Shown here: positions 8,946-16,299 of the stretch, in pieces
Position numbering within the stretch: position 1 is the first letter of the stretch
Layout: each line of letters opens with the position of its first letter
Assembly (NCBI GenBank): GCA_017535865.1
Contig: JAFXTM010000012.1
Span: 1-33,005 of the forward strand
Direction of reading: 5' to 3'
Source of the DNA: Oscillospiraceae bacterium
GTDB lineage: Bacteria; Bacillota; Clostridia; Oscillospirales; Oscillospiraceae
Length of the DNA: 33,005 nt
The notes under the pieces: generated by a model
Database searches by the model: none
The model's input: only the letters and a program-made list of their open reading frames with translations
Told to the model about the DNA's origin: nothing
Position numbers and translations under genes: made by a program

Positions 8946-8954
8946 TGCTAAAAT
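8946..8954 (+). promoter_or_regulatory. Possible extended -10 promoter for the trmL-pgk-tpiA-gpmI run
   Basis: TG-C-TAAAAT is an extended -10 element 45 bases before the trmL ATG, in an AT-rich gap between divergent genes. No good -35 box is seen at 16-18 bases, so this rests on the extended -10 alone. Confidence 0.45.
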
Positions 8955-8998
8955 GATGCTGAACAGGGCAAAGTAATACGTATCACGGAGGCGCTCGG

Positions 8999-9487
8999 AT
9001 GCTGGATATCGTTCTTGTGGAGCCGGAGATCCCGCACAACACCGGAGCGATCGCGCGTACCTGTGCTGCCACCGGCGCGCGGCTGCATCTGATCAAGCCG
9101 CTGGGCTTTGACATCTCCGACAAGGCGGTCAAGCGCTGCGGGCTGGATTACTGGCCCCTGGTCGATCTGCACGTCTATGAGAATCTGGACGCGTACTTCG
9201 TCGAAAACGGCGACGCTTCGCTCTTTCTTGCGACCACCAAGGCGCCCCGCGCCTACACGGAGGTTGATCTCTCGGGAGAGCATACAGCGCTGATGTTCGG
9301 CAAAGAAACCGCGGGGCTGCCCCAGTGGCTGCGGGAGAAATACCGTGAGCGCTGCATCCGCATCCCCATGATCTCGGACGCCCGGAGTCTGAATCTTTCA
9401 AACTCCGTTGCGATCCTGACCTACGAGGCGCTCCGCCAGCAGGGCTTTCCCGGGCTGCGCGGGACGGGCTGTATGGCAGGAGTATAA
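8999..9487 (+). CDS. trmL: tRNA (cytidine(34)-2'-O)-methyltransferase TrmL
   Basis: TrmL is a SPOUT-class methyltransferase that 2'-O-methylates the wobble nucleotide of tRNA-Leu isoacceptors. The 162-residue length is typical of this minimal, single-domain family. The N-terminus 'IVLVEPEIPHNTGAIARTCAATG' is the hallmark RNA-contact region, and the C-terminal knot has 'LMFGKETAGLP' and 'RSLNLSNSVAILTYEALRQ', which form the SAM-binding trefoil knot with the conserved SLNLSN. The ATG at 8999 has GGAGG 7-8 bases upstream. It opens a run that continues into pgk 32 bases later, so wobble modification and lower glycolysis may share a transcript; I know of no functional reason for the pairing. Confidence 0.93.
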   Translation: MLDIVLVEPEIPHNTGAIARTCAATGARLHLIKPLGFDISDKAVKRCGLDYWPLVDLHVYENLDAYFVENGDASLFLATTKAPRAYTEVDLSGEHTALMFGKETAGLPQWLREKYRERCIRIPMISDARSLNLSNSVAILTYEALRQQGFPGLRGTGCMAGV

Positions 9488-9519
9488 ATTTCCGTAATCA
9501 TTTTTGAAGGAGGATATCC

Positions 9520-10785
9520 ATGAACTACAACAAGAAAACCGTCTATGACGTCGACGTCAAAGGCAAGAAGGTTCTCGTGCGCTGCGACTTCAACGTCCCC
9601 CAAGACAAGAAGACCGGCGAGATCACCAGCGACAAACGTATCGTCGCGGCTATCCCCACTCTGAAGTATCTGCTCGATCAGGGCGCCGCCGTCATCGCGT
9701 GCTCTCATCTCGGCAAACCCGTGGCCACCTTCGACGGCTATGTGAAGAAGCAGGTGGAAAAGGGCAAGAACGAGGCAGATATCACCCGCGAGGACTGGGA
9801 GAAGTCCCTGCGCAAGCTGACCCTCGCTCCCGTCGCCAAGCGTCTGAGCGAGCTGCTCGGCCAGGATGTGATCTTCGCCTCCGACACGATCGGCCCCGAC
9901 GCGCAGGCCAAGGCCGCCGCGCTGCAGCCCGGTGAGATCATGCTGCTCGAAAATCTCCGCTTTGCCAAGGGCGAGACCAAGAACGATCCTGCCTTTGCCA
10001 AGTCTCTGGCCGACATGGCCGAGATCTTTGTCTCCGACGCGTTCGGCACCGTGCACCGCGCCCACGCCTCCACCGCCGGTGTCGCCGCCTACCTGCCCGC
10101 CTATTCCGGCCTACTCGTCCAGAAGGAGCTGAGCATTATGGGCAAGGCGCTTGACAACCCCGTGCGTCCCTTCGTGGCCGTCCTCGGCGGCGCCAAAGTC
10201 TCCGACAAAATCAATGTCATCAACAATCTCCTTGAGAAGGCCGACACTATCATCATCGGCGGCGGCATGGCCTACACTTTCAAGAAAGCCCAGGGCTTCG
10301 AGATCGGCAAGTCCCTGCTGGAGGCCGACCGCATCGACTATGCCAAGGACATGATCGCCAAGGCCGAGGCCAAGGGCGTGAAGTTCCTGCTGCCCGTTGA
10401 CAATGTCTGCGCGAAGGAGTTCGCCGCCGACGCCGAGCCCGTGCTCGTCGAGGGCGATATTCCCCAGGACATGATGGGCATGGATATTGGCCCCAAGACC
10501 CGCGAGCTCTTTGCCGAGGCTGTCCGCGGCGCCGGCACCATCGTGTGGAACGGGCCGATGGGCGTGTTTGAGTTCGACGCCTTTGCCGTCGGCACCAAGG
10601 AGATGGCCAGAGCGCTGGCCGAGTCCGGCGCCGTCACCATCGTCGGCGGCGGCGACTCCGCCTCCGCGGTCGAAAAGCTCGGCTTTGCCGATAAGATCAC
10701 CCACATCTCCACCGGCGGCGGGGCTTCCCTCGAGTTCCTTGAAGGCAAGGAGCTCCCCGGCGTGGCCTGCCTGCTCGACGCTTGA
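9520..10785 (+). CDS. pgk: Phosphoglycerate kinase
   Basis: PGK transfers a phosphate from 1,3-bisphosphoglycerate to ADP, the first ATP-yielding step of glycolysis. The 421-residue protein has '[11 protein letters not shown]' (N-terminal substrate site), '[11 protein letters not shown]', '[14 protein letters not shown]', the basic-patch region and the nucleotide-site GGGDS near the C-terminus. It is about 25 residues longer than typical bacterial PGK: between 'SHLGKP' and 'LAPVAKRL' (residues about 68-100) lies an extra charged segment where most enzymes have a short loop. AAGGAGG precedes the ATG by about 8 bases. It is followed at 33 bases by tpiA, a usual glycolytic order. No gap or eno gene is in the window. 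Confidence 0.97.
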   Translation: MNYNKKTVYDVDVKGKKVLVRCDFNVPQDKKTGEITSDKRIVAAIPTLKYLLDQGAAVIACSHLGKPVATFDGYVKKQVEKGKNEADITREDWEKSLRKLTLAPVAKRLSELLGQDVIFASDTIGPDAQAKAAALQPGEIMLLENLRFAKGETKNDPAFAKSLADMAEIFVSDAFGTVHRAHASTAGVAAYLPAYSGLLVQKELSIMGKALDNPVRPFVAVLGGAKVSDKINVINNLLEKADTIIIGGGMAYTFKKAQGFEIGKSLLEADRIDYAKDMIAKAEAKGVKFLLPVDNVCAKEFAADAEPVLVEGDIPQDMMGMDIGPKTRELFAEAVRGAGTIVWNGPMGVFEFDAFAVGTKEMARALAESGAVTIVGGGDSASAVEKLGFADKITHISTGGGASLEFLEGKELPGVACLLDA

Positions 10786-10818
10786 TCCCGGCATATCATC
10801 AGGAAGGAAGTCATCAAC

Positions 10819-11592
10819 ATGAACAGAAAGTATCGCAAGACCGTTATCGCCGGCAACTGGAAGATGAACCAGCTCGCCTCTACCATCAAGCCCTTCATGG
10901 AAGAGCTGAAAGCCAATCTTCCCAAGAACAAAGCCTGCGACATCGTGCTCTGCACGCCCGCCGTCATGGTACCTGCCATGATCAAGGCCGGCAAGGAGTG
11001 CAAGGTCGCTGCCGGCGCGCAGGATGTCTCGAAGTACGAGAAGGGCGCGTACACCGGTGAGATCTCCGCCGATCAGCTGGCGGATATCGGCGCCAAGTAC
11101 TGCATCGTCGGCCATTCCGAGCGCCGTCAGTATCACGGCGAGGACGATATGCTCGTCAACGCCAAAGCCAAGGCGCTGCTCGCCAAGGGCATCATCCCCA
11201 TCATCTGCGTGGGTGAGAGCCTGGAGCAGCGTGAGATGGACCTCACCATGGAGTATGTGGCTTACCAGGTCAAGGCCGCCCTTAGCGGCATCGACGCCAC
11301 ACAGCTTCGTCACTGCATCATCGCCTACGAGCCGATCTGGGCCATCGGCACCGGCAAGACAGCCACGGCCGAGCAGGCGCAGGAGGTCTGCGAGGGGATC
11401 CGCGCCGTCATCCGCAAGATCTACGGCGCCCGTCCGGCCCGTGCCGTCAGCATCCTCTACGGCGGCAGCATGAACGCCAAAAACGCAGCCGAGCTGCTCG
11501 CGCAGCCCGACATCGACGGCGGCCTGATCGGCGGCGCTTCTCTGAAGCCCGTTGACTTTGCCGCCATCGTCGCGGCGACCGCGCAGGAGTAA
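10819..11592 (+). CDS. tpiA: Triosephosphate isomerase
   Basis: TpiA interconverts dihydroxyacetone phosphate and glyceraldehyde 3-phosphate. The 257-residue TIM barrel has every catalytic element: N13 and K15 in 'AGNWKMN', H99 in 'VGHSERR', E171 in 'AYEPIWAIGTG' (mobile loop 6) and the phosphate-binding 'YGGSMNAKNA' and 'GLIGGASL'. Length is normal. AGGAAGG at 10801-10807 lies upstream of the ATG. It sits between pgk and gpmI; the gap to gpmI holds a perfect hairpin without a T-run, which may set relative mRNA levels rather than end transcription. Confidence 0.98.
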   Translation: MNRKYRKTVIAGNWKMNQLASTIKPFMEELKANLPKNKACDIVLCTPAVMVPAMIKAGKECKVAAGAQDVSKYEKGAYTGEISADQLADIGAKYCIVGHSERRQYHGEDDMLVNAKAKALLAKGIIPIICVGESLEQREMDLTMEYVAYQVKAALSGIDATQLRHCIIAYEPIWAIGTGKTATAEQAQEVCEGIRAVIRKIYGARPARAVSILYGGSMNAKNAAELLAQPDIDGGLIGGASLKPVDFAAIVAATAQE

Positions 11593-11601
11593 TACGAGAG
11601 A

Positions 11602-11629
11602 AGCGGAGCGATGCGCGCATCGCTCCGCT
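11602..11629 (+). repeat. Perfect 28-bp palindrome between tpiA and gpmI
   Basis: The 14-base arm AGCGGAGCGATGCG is followed directly by its exact reverse complement. In RNA it would form a very stable GC-rich hairpin with a minimal loop. No T-run follows, and the gpmI start is only 20 bases on, so an intra-operon processing or stabilising hairpin is more likely than a terminator. Confidence 0.75.
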
Positions 11630-11649
11630 ATCCGACTTAGAAGGATTCG

Positions 11650-13170
11650 ATGATTATGAAAAAAGCAGTCTTTATCATCATGGATGGTTTTGGCATCGCC
11701 CCTCCCACGGCCGGCAATGCCATCGCGCAGGCAAAAACGCCTCATCTCGACAAGCTCTTTTCCGAATACCCATGCACGCAGCTGCAGGCCTCCGGTATGG
11801 ACGTCGGTCTCCCCGAGGGGCAGATGGGCAACTCTGAGGTCGGCCACACCAATATCGGTGCCGGACGCGTCGTGTTCCAGATCCTGCCCAAGATCAGCCA
11901 GGAGATCCAGAACGGCAAGTTCTTCGAGAACCCCGTCTATATCAAGGCTATGGACGACGCGAAGGCAAACGGTAAGGCCCTCCACATTCTGGGTCTGCTC
12001 TCCACCGGCGGCGTACACAGCCACCTGACGCACATCTTCGGCATCCTCGACATGGCCAAAGCACGCGGGCTGGAGAAGGTCTATCTCCACTGCTTTCTTG
12101 ACGGGCGCGACGTGCCGCCCCGCAGCGGCGCCGGCTTCATGGCGCAGCTGCAGCAGAAGTGCGACGAGCTCGGCAACGCGAAGATCGCGACGCTGCAGGG
12201 CCGCTTCTGGGGCATGGACCGCGACAAGCGCTGGGATCGCGTGGAAGCCGGCTACAACGCCATCGTCTGCGGCGAAGGCGTGCAGGATCCCGACGCCGTC
12301 CACGCAATCGAGGCCAGCTATGCCGAGGACGTGACCGACGAGTTTGTGAAGCCCACCGTGGTCTGCTCCGAAGGCGTCATCAATCAGGGCGACAGCGTGA
12401 TCTTCATGAACTTCCGCCCCGACCGTGCGCGTGAAATGACCTGGGCGCTGAACCTGCCCGACTTCGACGGCTTCGCGCGCAAAAAGCTTGTCTATCCCCT
12501 CTCCTATGTCTGCACCGCGCAGTACGACGAGGCGCTGACGCTTCCCATTGCCTATCCGCCCGAGGTCATCGAGGATACGCTTGGCGATCTGATCAGTGCG
12601 AAGGGCCTCAAGCAGTTCCGCGTGGCTGAAACCGAGAAGTACGCCCACGTGACCTTTTTCTTCAACGGCGGCGTCGAGAAGCAGTGCGAAGGCGAGGACC
12701 GCTGCCTGGTCCCCTCTCCGAAGGAATTCCCGACCTACGACCTGATCCCGCAGATGAGCGCCGTGAAGGTCTGCGACAAGGTGATCGAAGCCATCGCCTC
12801 CGAGCAGTATGCGCTGATCGTCTGCAACTTTGCCAACTGCGACATGGTCGGCCACACCGGCGTCATGGACGCGGCAGTCACGGCTGTGGAGACAGTCGAC
12901 GCCTGCATGGGCCGCATCATCGATGAGGTCGCGAAGCACCCGGACGTCGTGCTGCTCGTCACCGCCGACCACGGCAACGCCGACTGCATGTTCGATGAGA
13001 ACGGCAAGGTCAACACCGCTCACACCACGAACCCCGTTCCCTTCTGCGTTACCGAGAAGGGCGCTTCGCTCAAGCCCGGCCGTCTGGCCGATATCGCTCC
13101 CACGATCCTGCATGTCATGGGTCTGGAGCAGCCCGCCGCTATGACCGGCGAGTGCCTGCTGAGTGAGTAA
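11650..13170 (+). CDS. gpmI: 2,3-bisphosphoglycerate-independent phosphoglycerate mutase
   Basis: iPGM converts 3-phosphoglycerate to 2-phosphoglycerate through a phosphoserine intermediate and needs Mn2+. The 506-residue length is standard. D12 in the opening 'IIMDGFGIAP' is a metal ligand, the phosphorylated serine is S62 in 'MGNSEVGHTNIGAGR', and the C-terminal phosphatase half has 'VTADHGNADCM' with further metal ligands. Two starts are possible: ATG 11650 (AAGGA 4 bases away) or ATG 11656 (10 bases away); the difference is two residues. It ends the glycolytic run and is followed by a strong terminator. Confidence 0.97.
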   Translation: MIMKKAVFIIMDGFGIAPPTAGNAIAQAKTPHLDKLFSEYPCTQLQASGMDVGLPEGQMGNSEVGHTNIGAGRVVFQILPKISQEIQNGKFFENPVYIKAMDDAKANGKALHILGLLSTGGVHSHLTHIFGILDMAKARGLEKVYLHCFLDGRDVPPRSGAGFMAQLQQKCDELGNAKIATLQGRFWGMDRDKRWDRVEAGYNAIVCGEGVQDPDAVHAIEASYAEDVTDEFVKPTVVCSEGVINQGDSVIFMNFRPDRAREMTWALNLPDFDGFARKKLVYPLSYVCTAQYDEALTLPIAYPPEVIEDTLGDLISAKGLKQFRVAETEKYAHVTFFFNGGVEKQCEGEDRCLVPSPKEFPTYDLIPQMSAVKVCDKVIEAIASEQYALIVCNFANCDMVGHTGVMDAAVTAVETVDACMGRIIDEVAKHPDVVLLVTADHGNADCMFDENGKVNTAHTTNPVPFCVTEKGASLKPGRLADIAPTILHVMGLEQPAAMTGECLLSE

Positions 13171-13180
13171 TAGACACCTT

Positions 13181-13216
13181 AGCAAAAAAGGAGCTGCCCG
13201 GCAGCTCCTTTTTGCT
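13181..13216 (+). terminator. Rho-independent terminator after gpmI
   Basis: GGAGCTGCC and GGCAGCTCC form a 9-bp core, extended by an A-run on the left and a T-run on the right. It closes the trmL-pgk-tpiA-gpmI run. Confidence 0.9.
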
Positions 13217-13240
13217 GATATGGCGCAGCGCTGGAAACTC

Positions 13241-13268
13241 TTGACAGTTCCCGCAATGTGACTATAGT
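13241..13268 (+). promoter_or_regulatory. Promoter of the glycogen synthase gene
   Basis: TTGACA at 13241-13246 and TATAGT at 13263-13268 are 16 bases apart. Transcription would begin near 13275, giving a leader of about 90 bases before the chosen ATG at 13368. Confidence 0.8.
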
Positions 13269-13279
13269 GATGTGGGCAT

Positions 13280-13342
13280 GGCTGCGGTCCTGCAGCCGTC
13301 TGACCTCATGATCCGTAGCAAGCGGATCGAGTATTCCCTCGA
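13280..13342 (+). promoter_or_regulatory. Structured 5' leader of glgA with three short stems
   Basis: Three inverted repeats follow each other: GGCTGC/GCAGCC (13280-13297), GATCCG/CGGATC (13310-13328) and TCGAG/CTCGA (13327-13342). The second and third share two bases and so may exclude each other. No known riboswitch class is recognised and no terminator stem is present. Confidence 0.4.
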
Positions 13343-13367
13343 GATCTTTGATAATAAGGAGAAATGT

Positions 13368-15206
13368 ATGCCTACCAAAAAGACTGCATCCAAAAAAGAT
13401 GAATCGCTTGAAATAGAAAAAGAGAGCGCGGAGAAGCCCGTGAAGAAGACTGCCGCGAAGAAGGCCGCCGCGGACAAGCCGGCGGAGACGGCTGAAAAGA
13501 AGGCCCCCGCGAAGAAAACCGCCGCTGCGAAAGACGCGGAGAAACCCGTGAAAAAGGCTGCTGCGAAGAAGCCGGCGGAGACGGCGGAGAAGAAGGCTCC
13601 CGCGAAAAAAACTGCAGCGCCGAAAAAAACGGCCGCGAAAAAAGTGCCTGCGGCCGAGGCTCCCGTTGAGGAGGCCGTGCCGACGGAGCAGCCCGTTTCG
13701 ATCGAAGCTGTACCGGAGGTCGTCGAGCCCATCCCCGCGGAGGAGCTCCCGCAGCCGCGCCGGAGCGTCGCCTTCATCGGCTCGGAGTGCTATCCCTTTG
13801 TCAAGACAGGCGGTCTGGGCGACGTCATGTACGCGCTGCCGCGCGCGCTCACGAAGCAGAACTGCGACGTCAAGGTCATCCTGCCGCGCTACAAGTGCAT
13901 CCCCTGGAAGTATCAGGAGAAGATGGTATACCGTGGGGAGTTCCAGATGGATCTCTGTGCCGACGGGCGTTCCTTCTATGTCGGCATCATGGAGTATGTG
14001 TGGGACGGCGTGGTCTATGACTTCATCGACAACGAAGAGTTCTTCAGCGCCGGCAACCCCTATATCAGTCTGGTGGACGATATCCCCAAGTACTGTTTCT
14101 TCGCCAAAGCAGCGCTCGCGGCGCTGAACTACATGAACTGGATCCCCGACGTGATCCACTGCCACGACTGGCAGGCGGCGCTGGCGCCGGTCTATCTGCG
14201 TACGCTCTTTGCCGGTACGCCGATCGGCGGCGCAAAGACGATGCTGACGATCCACAATCTGCGCTTCCAGGGCATCTTCAACATCCCGACCCTCAAGTAT
14301 TGGACCGGTCTGCCCGACTATGTGTTCAACATCGACGTGTTCAAGCAGAGCTTTGAGGATGCGAACATGCTCAAGGCCGGTCTGGCCTACGCCGATATGA
14401 TCACCACCGTGAGCAACACCTATGCCGGGGAGATCCAGACGCCTTTCTTTGGCGAAAATCTGGACGCACATCTGCGCCACCACAGCTACAAGCTGCGCGG
14501 CATCGTCAACGGTATCGACGTCGAGCTCTGGGACAGCAGCAAGGATGAGCTTCTGGCCGCTCCTTACGGCCGCGACGACGCGCTTGAGAAGAAGAAAGCG
14601 AACAAGAAGGCTCTGCAGGAGACGCTCGGTCTGGAGCAGGACGAAAGCAAGTTCGTGCTCGGTCTGATCTCCCGCCTGACAGATCAGAAGGGCCTGGATC
14701 TGATCACCGCGATCCTGCCGGCCCTGATCGACGGCAACACCCAGGTCGTCGTGCTCGGCACGGGCGACGCCCGCTATGAGGACGCCTTCCGCTGGTTCGA
14801 GAACGAGTACAAGGGCAGCGTCTGCTCCAACATCATGTACGATGAGAGCCGTGCCCACGCGATCTACGCCGGCTCCGACGCACTGCTCGTGCCCTCTCTG
14901 TTCGAGCCCTGCGGCTTGACGCAGCTCATCGCCATGCGCTACGGCACGATCCCCGTCGTGCGGGAGACCGGCGGTCTGAAGGACACCGTGCAGCCCTACA
15001 ACGAGTATGAAAACGCGGGCAACGGCTTCACTTTTGACCGCTACGAGGCGGGGCTGCTGCTCGATGCGGTCAACCGCGCCAAGACCGTGTTCTTCACGGC
15101 GCGCGAGCGCTGGGATGAGATGGTGCTGCGCGATATGGGGAAGGACGTGTCCTGGGAAAACGCCGCCAAACAGTATCGCGCGCTGTATCTCGAATTGAAG
15201 CCCTGA
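13368..15206 (+). CDS. glgA: Glycogen synthase (GT5) with lysine/alanine/proline-rich N-terminal tail
   Basis: GlgA extends alpha-1,4-glucan from ADP-glucose. The catalytic part starts at residue 131 and has the GT5 hallmarks: the KTGGLGDV loop (K146 on) that binds the ADP-glucose phosphates, 'DVIHCHDWQ', and the C-terminal 'EPCGLTQLIAMRYGTIPVVRETGGLKDT' acid-motif region. At 612 residues it is about 130 longer than normal GlgA. The surplus is an N-terminal tail: residues 1-93 are almost only Lys, Ala, Pro, Thr and Glu in histone-H1-like repeats, and 94-130 are acidic and proline-rich. The ATG at 13368 has AAGGAG 6 bases upstream; the longer in-frame extension would begin before the predicted transcription start. 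The gene stands alone between promoter and terminator, with no other glg genes nearby. Confidence 0.93.
   Translation: MPTKKTASKKDESLEIEKESAEKPVKKTAAKKAAADKPAETAEKKAPAKKTAAAKDAEKPVKKAAAKKPAETAEKKAPAKKTAAPKKTAAKKVPAAEAPVEEAVPTEQPVSIEAVPEVVEPIPAEELPQPRRSVAFIGSECYPFVKTGGLGDVMYALPRALTKQNCDVKVILPRYKCIPWKYQEKMVYRGEFQMDLCADGRSFYVGIMEYVWDGVVYDFIDNEEFFSAGNPYISLVDDIPKYCFFAKAALAALNYMNWIPDVIHCHDWQAALAPVYLRTLFAGTPIGGAKTMLTIHNLRFQGIFNIPTLKYWTGLPDYVFNIDVFKQSFEDANMLKAGLAYADMITTVSNTYAGEIQTPFFGENLDAHLRHHSYKLRGIVNGIDVELWDSSKDELLAAPYGRDDALEKKKANKKALQETLGLEQDESKFVLGLISRLTDQKGLDLITAILPALIDGNTQVVVLGTGDARYEDAFRWFENEYKGSVCSNIMYDESRAHAIYAGSDALLVPSLFEPCGLTQLIAMRYGTIPVVRETGGLKDTVQPYNEYENAGNGFTFDRYEAGLLLDAVNRAKTVFFTARERWDEMVLRDMGKDVSWENAAKQYRALYLELKP
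13428..13631 (+). repeat. Tandem repeat encoding the H1-like tail of GlgA
   Basis: Two units of about 36 and 32 codons begin at 13428 and 13536. Each encodes AEKPVKK, then an AAKK-type run, then ETAEKKAPAKKTAA. The copies differ at many synonymous positions, so the duplication is not recent. Confidence 0.75.
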
Positions 15207-15220
15207 TCCTTCCGACACGC

Positions 15221-15258
15221 AAAAAACAAGGACGCCCGCCGGGCGTCCTTGTTTTTTT
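15221..15258 (+). terminator. Strong bidirectional terminator between glgA and the alpha/beta hydrolase
   Basis: ACAAGGACGCCCG and CGGGCGTCCTTGT pair around a tiny loop, with an A-run before and nine or more Ts after. It serves glgA and the convergent hydrolase gene. Confidence 0.92.
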
Positions 15259-15267
15259 TTCTGATTT

Positions 15268-16074
15268 TTATACAGGTGAGCACAGGAACTCATAGACACG
15301 GCGGTTGAAATCCTTCGCCTCACTGTAAGCCTCATGACTCAGCTCGTCGTACATGTAGCAGGCGCAGTGCAGCTTCTCGGCGATCTCCCGCGAGGCCTCC
15401 GCGGACACGACCCTATCACGGCCGCCGCCGATCACAAGCACCGGGCAGCGGATCCTGTCAAGCTCCTCGTAGCTGCGGCAGGTCAGGCAGGCCTCCGCCA
15501 GATTGATGAAACGCTCCGTCGGCATTGGTTTCTGAAGCCGAAACACGAGCGGCAGGAAAGCGGCGTACTTTTTGCAGTACGCCTCTGAAAAGCCGCGGCG
15601 CATGTAGTTTCGGGCAAAGCCGTCGATATCATGCTTCTCCAAAAGCGCGATCCAGGTGCGGATCGCGTCTTCCATAACCGGATTGCTTCGGCTCGCTGTC
15701 ACGGCGAGCACCATTTTGCGCACGAGCTCCGGGTGGTGGATCGCCAGATCCTGGGCGATCATGCCGCCCTGTGAGGCTCCCAGCACATCGGCGCCGCGCA
15801 GGCCGAGCCGGTCCATGGCCGCCGCCAGGTCCTCGGCCAGATCGTGGATCGTGCAGCCGGGCAGAAGCGGTTCCTTGCGGTCGAAAATGTAGACGGTATA
15901 GGCCTCGGAAAACAGACGGTAATAGCGCGCGGAGACGGCCCCGCTCCCCCTGAGCGATGACAGGCGCAGTCCCGGGATCAAAACCAGGCTCCGGCTGCCG
16001 CGGCCAAAGGTGATGCAGAGCTGCCTGCCGCCGTTTGCGTCGATATAGAATTCCTTTGCCGGGCCGATGCTCAT
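15268..16074 (-). CDS. Alpha/beta hydrolase
   Basis: This 268-residue alpha/beta-hydrolase-fold protein has an oxyanion-side 'LVLIPGLRLSS', the nucleophile elbow GASQGG (serine) at about residues 119-124, the acid in 'VIGGGRDRVVSAE' and the catalytic histidine in 'ELSHEAY'. A cap domain lies between 'SRSNPVMEDAIR' and 'LDRIRCP'. The substrate cannot be inferred; the closest families are haloperoxidase/esterase-like hydrolases. The ATG at 16074 has GGAGG 6-7 bases upstream; a longer in-frame start would run into the divergent promoter zone. It has no signal peptide, so it is cytosolic. It diverges from the large oxidoreductase gene, with which it may share regulation. Confidence 0.85.
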   Translation of the reverse strand: MSIGPAKEFYIDANGGRQLCITFGRGSRSLVLIPGLRLSSLRGSGAVSARYYRLFSEAYTVYIFDRKEPLLPGCTIHDLAEDLAAAMDRLGLRGADVLGASQGGMIAQDLAIHHPELVRKMVLAVTASRSNPVMEDAIRTWIALLEKHDIDGFARNYMRRGFSEAYCKKYAAFLPLVFRLQKPMPTERFINLAEACLTCRSYEELDRIRCPVLVIGGGRDRVVSAEASREIAEKLHCACYMYDELSHEAYSEAKDFNRRVYEFLCSPV

Positions 16075-16210
16075 GGCTTGCCTCCTTCCGCCTTTTCTTT
16101 TTGTACAATTCAAGGATACCACAGTTTCCCGCTTTTTTCTATACATTTTTTCCCGGTGTCCATATCCGTCTGTGCCGCCCGCTTCCTTTGTCATTTTTGA
16201 GCGGATTTCA

Positions 16211-16239
16211 TTGACATTTGGCGGGAAAGCCGATAAACT
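16211..16239 (+). promoter_or_regulatory. Promoter of the multidomain oxidoreductase gene
   Basis: TTGACA (16211-16216) and TAAACT (16234-16239) are spaced 17 bases apart. The transcript would have a leader of about 55 bases before the TTG start at 16300. Confidence 0.75.
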
Positions 16240-16299
16240 GAAAACAGACCATCCGGGTTTGAGCCCGGCTTACGGATCCAAATACGAGGAGGGAACGAT

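Noticed and set aside
10111-13185. Antisense open frame of about 1,000 codons opposite pgk, tpiA and gpmI
   Set aside because: It is the mirror of three certain genes in GC-rich DNA, where the complementary frame lacks stops; it has no ribosome binding site or recognisable domains.
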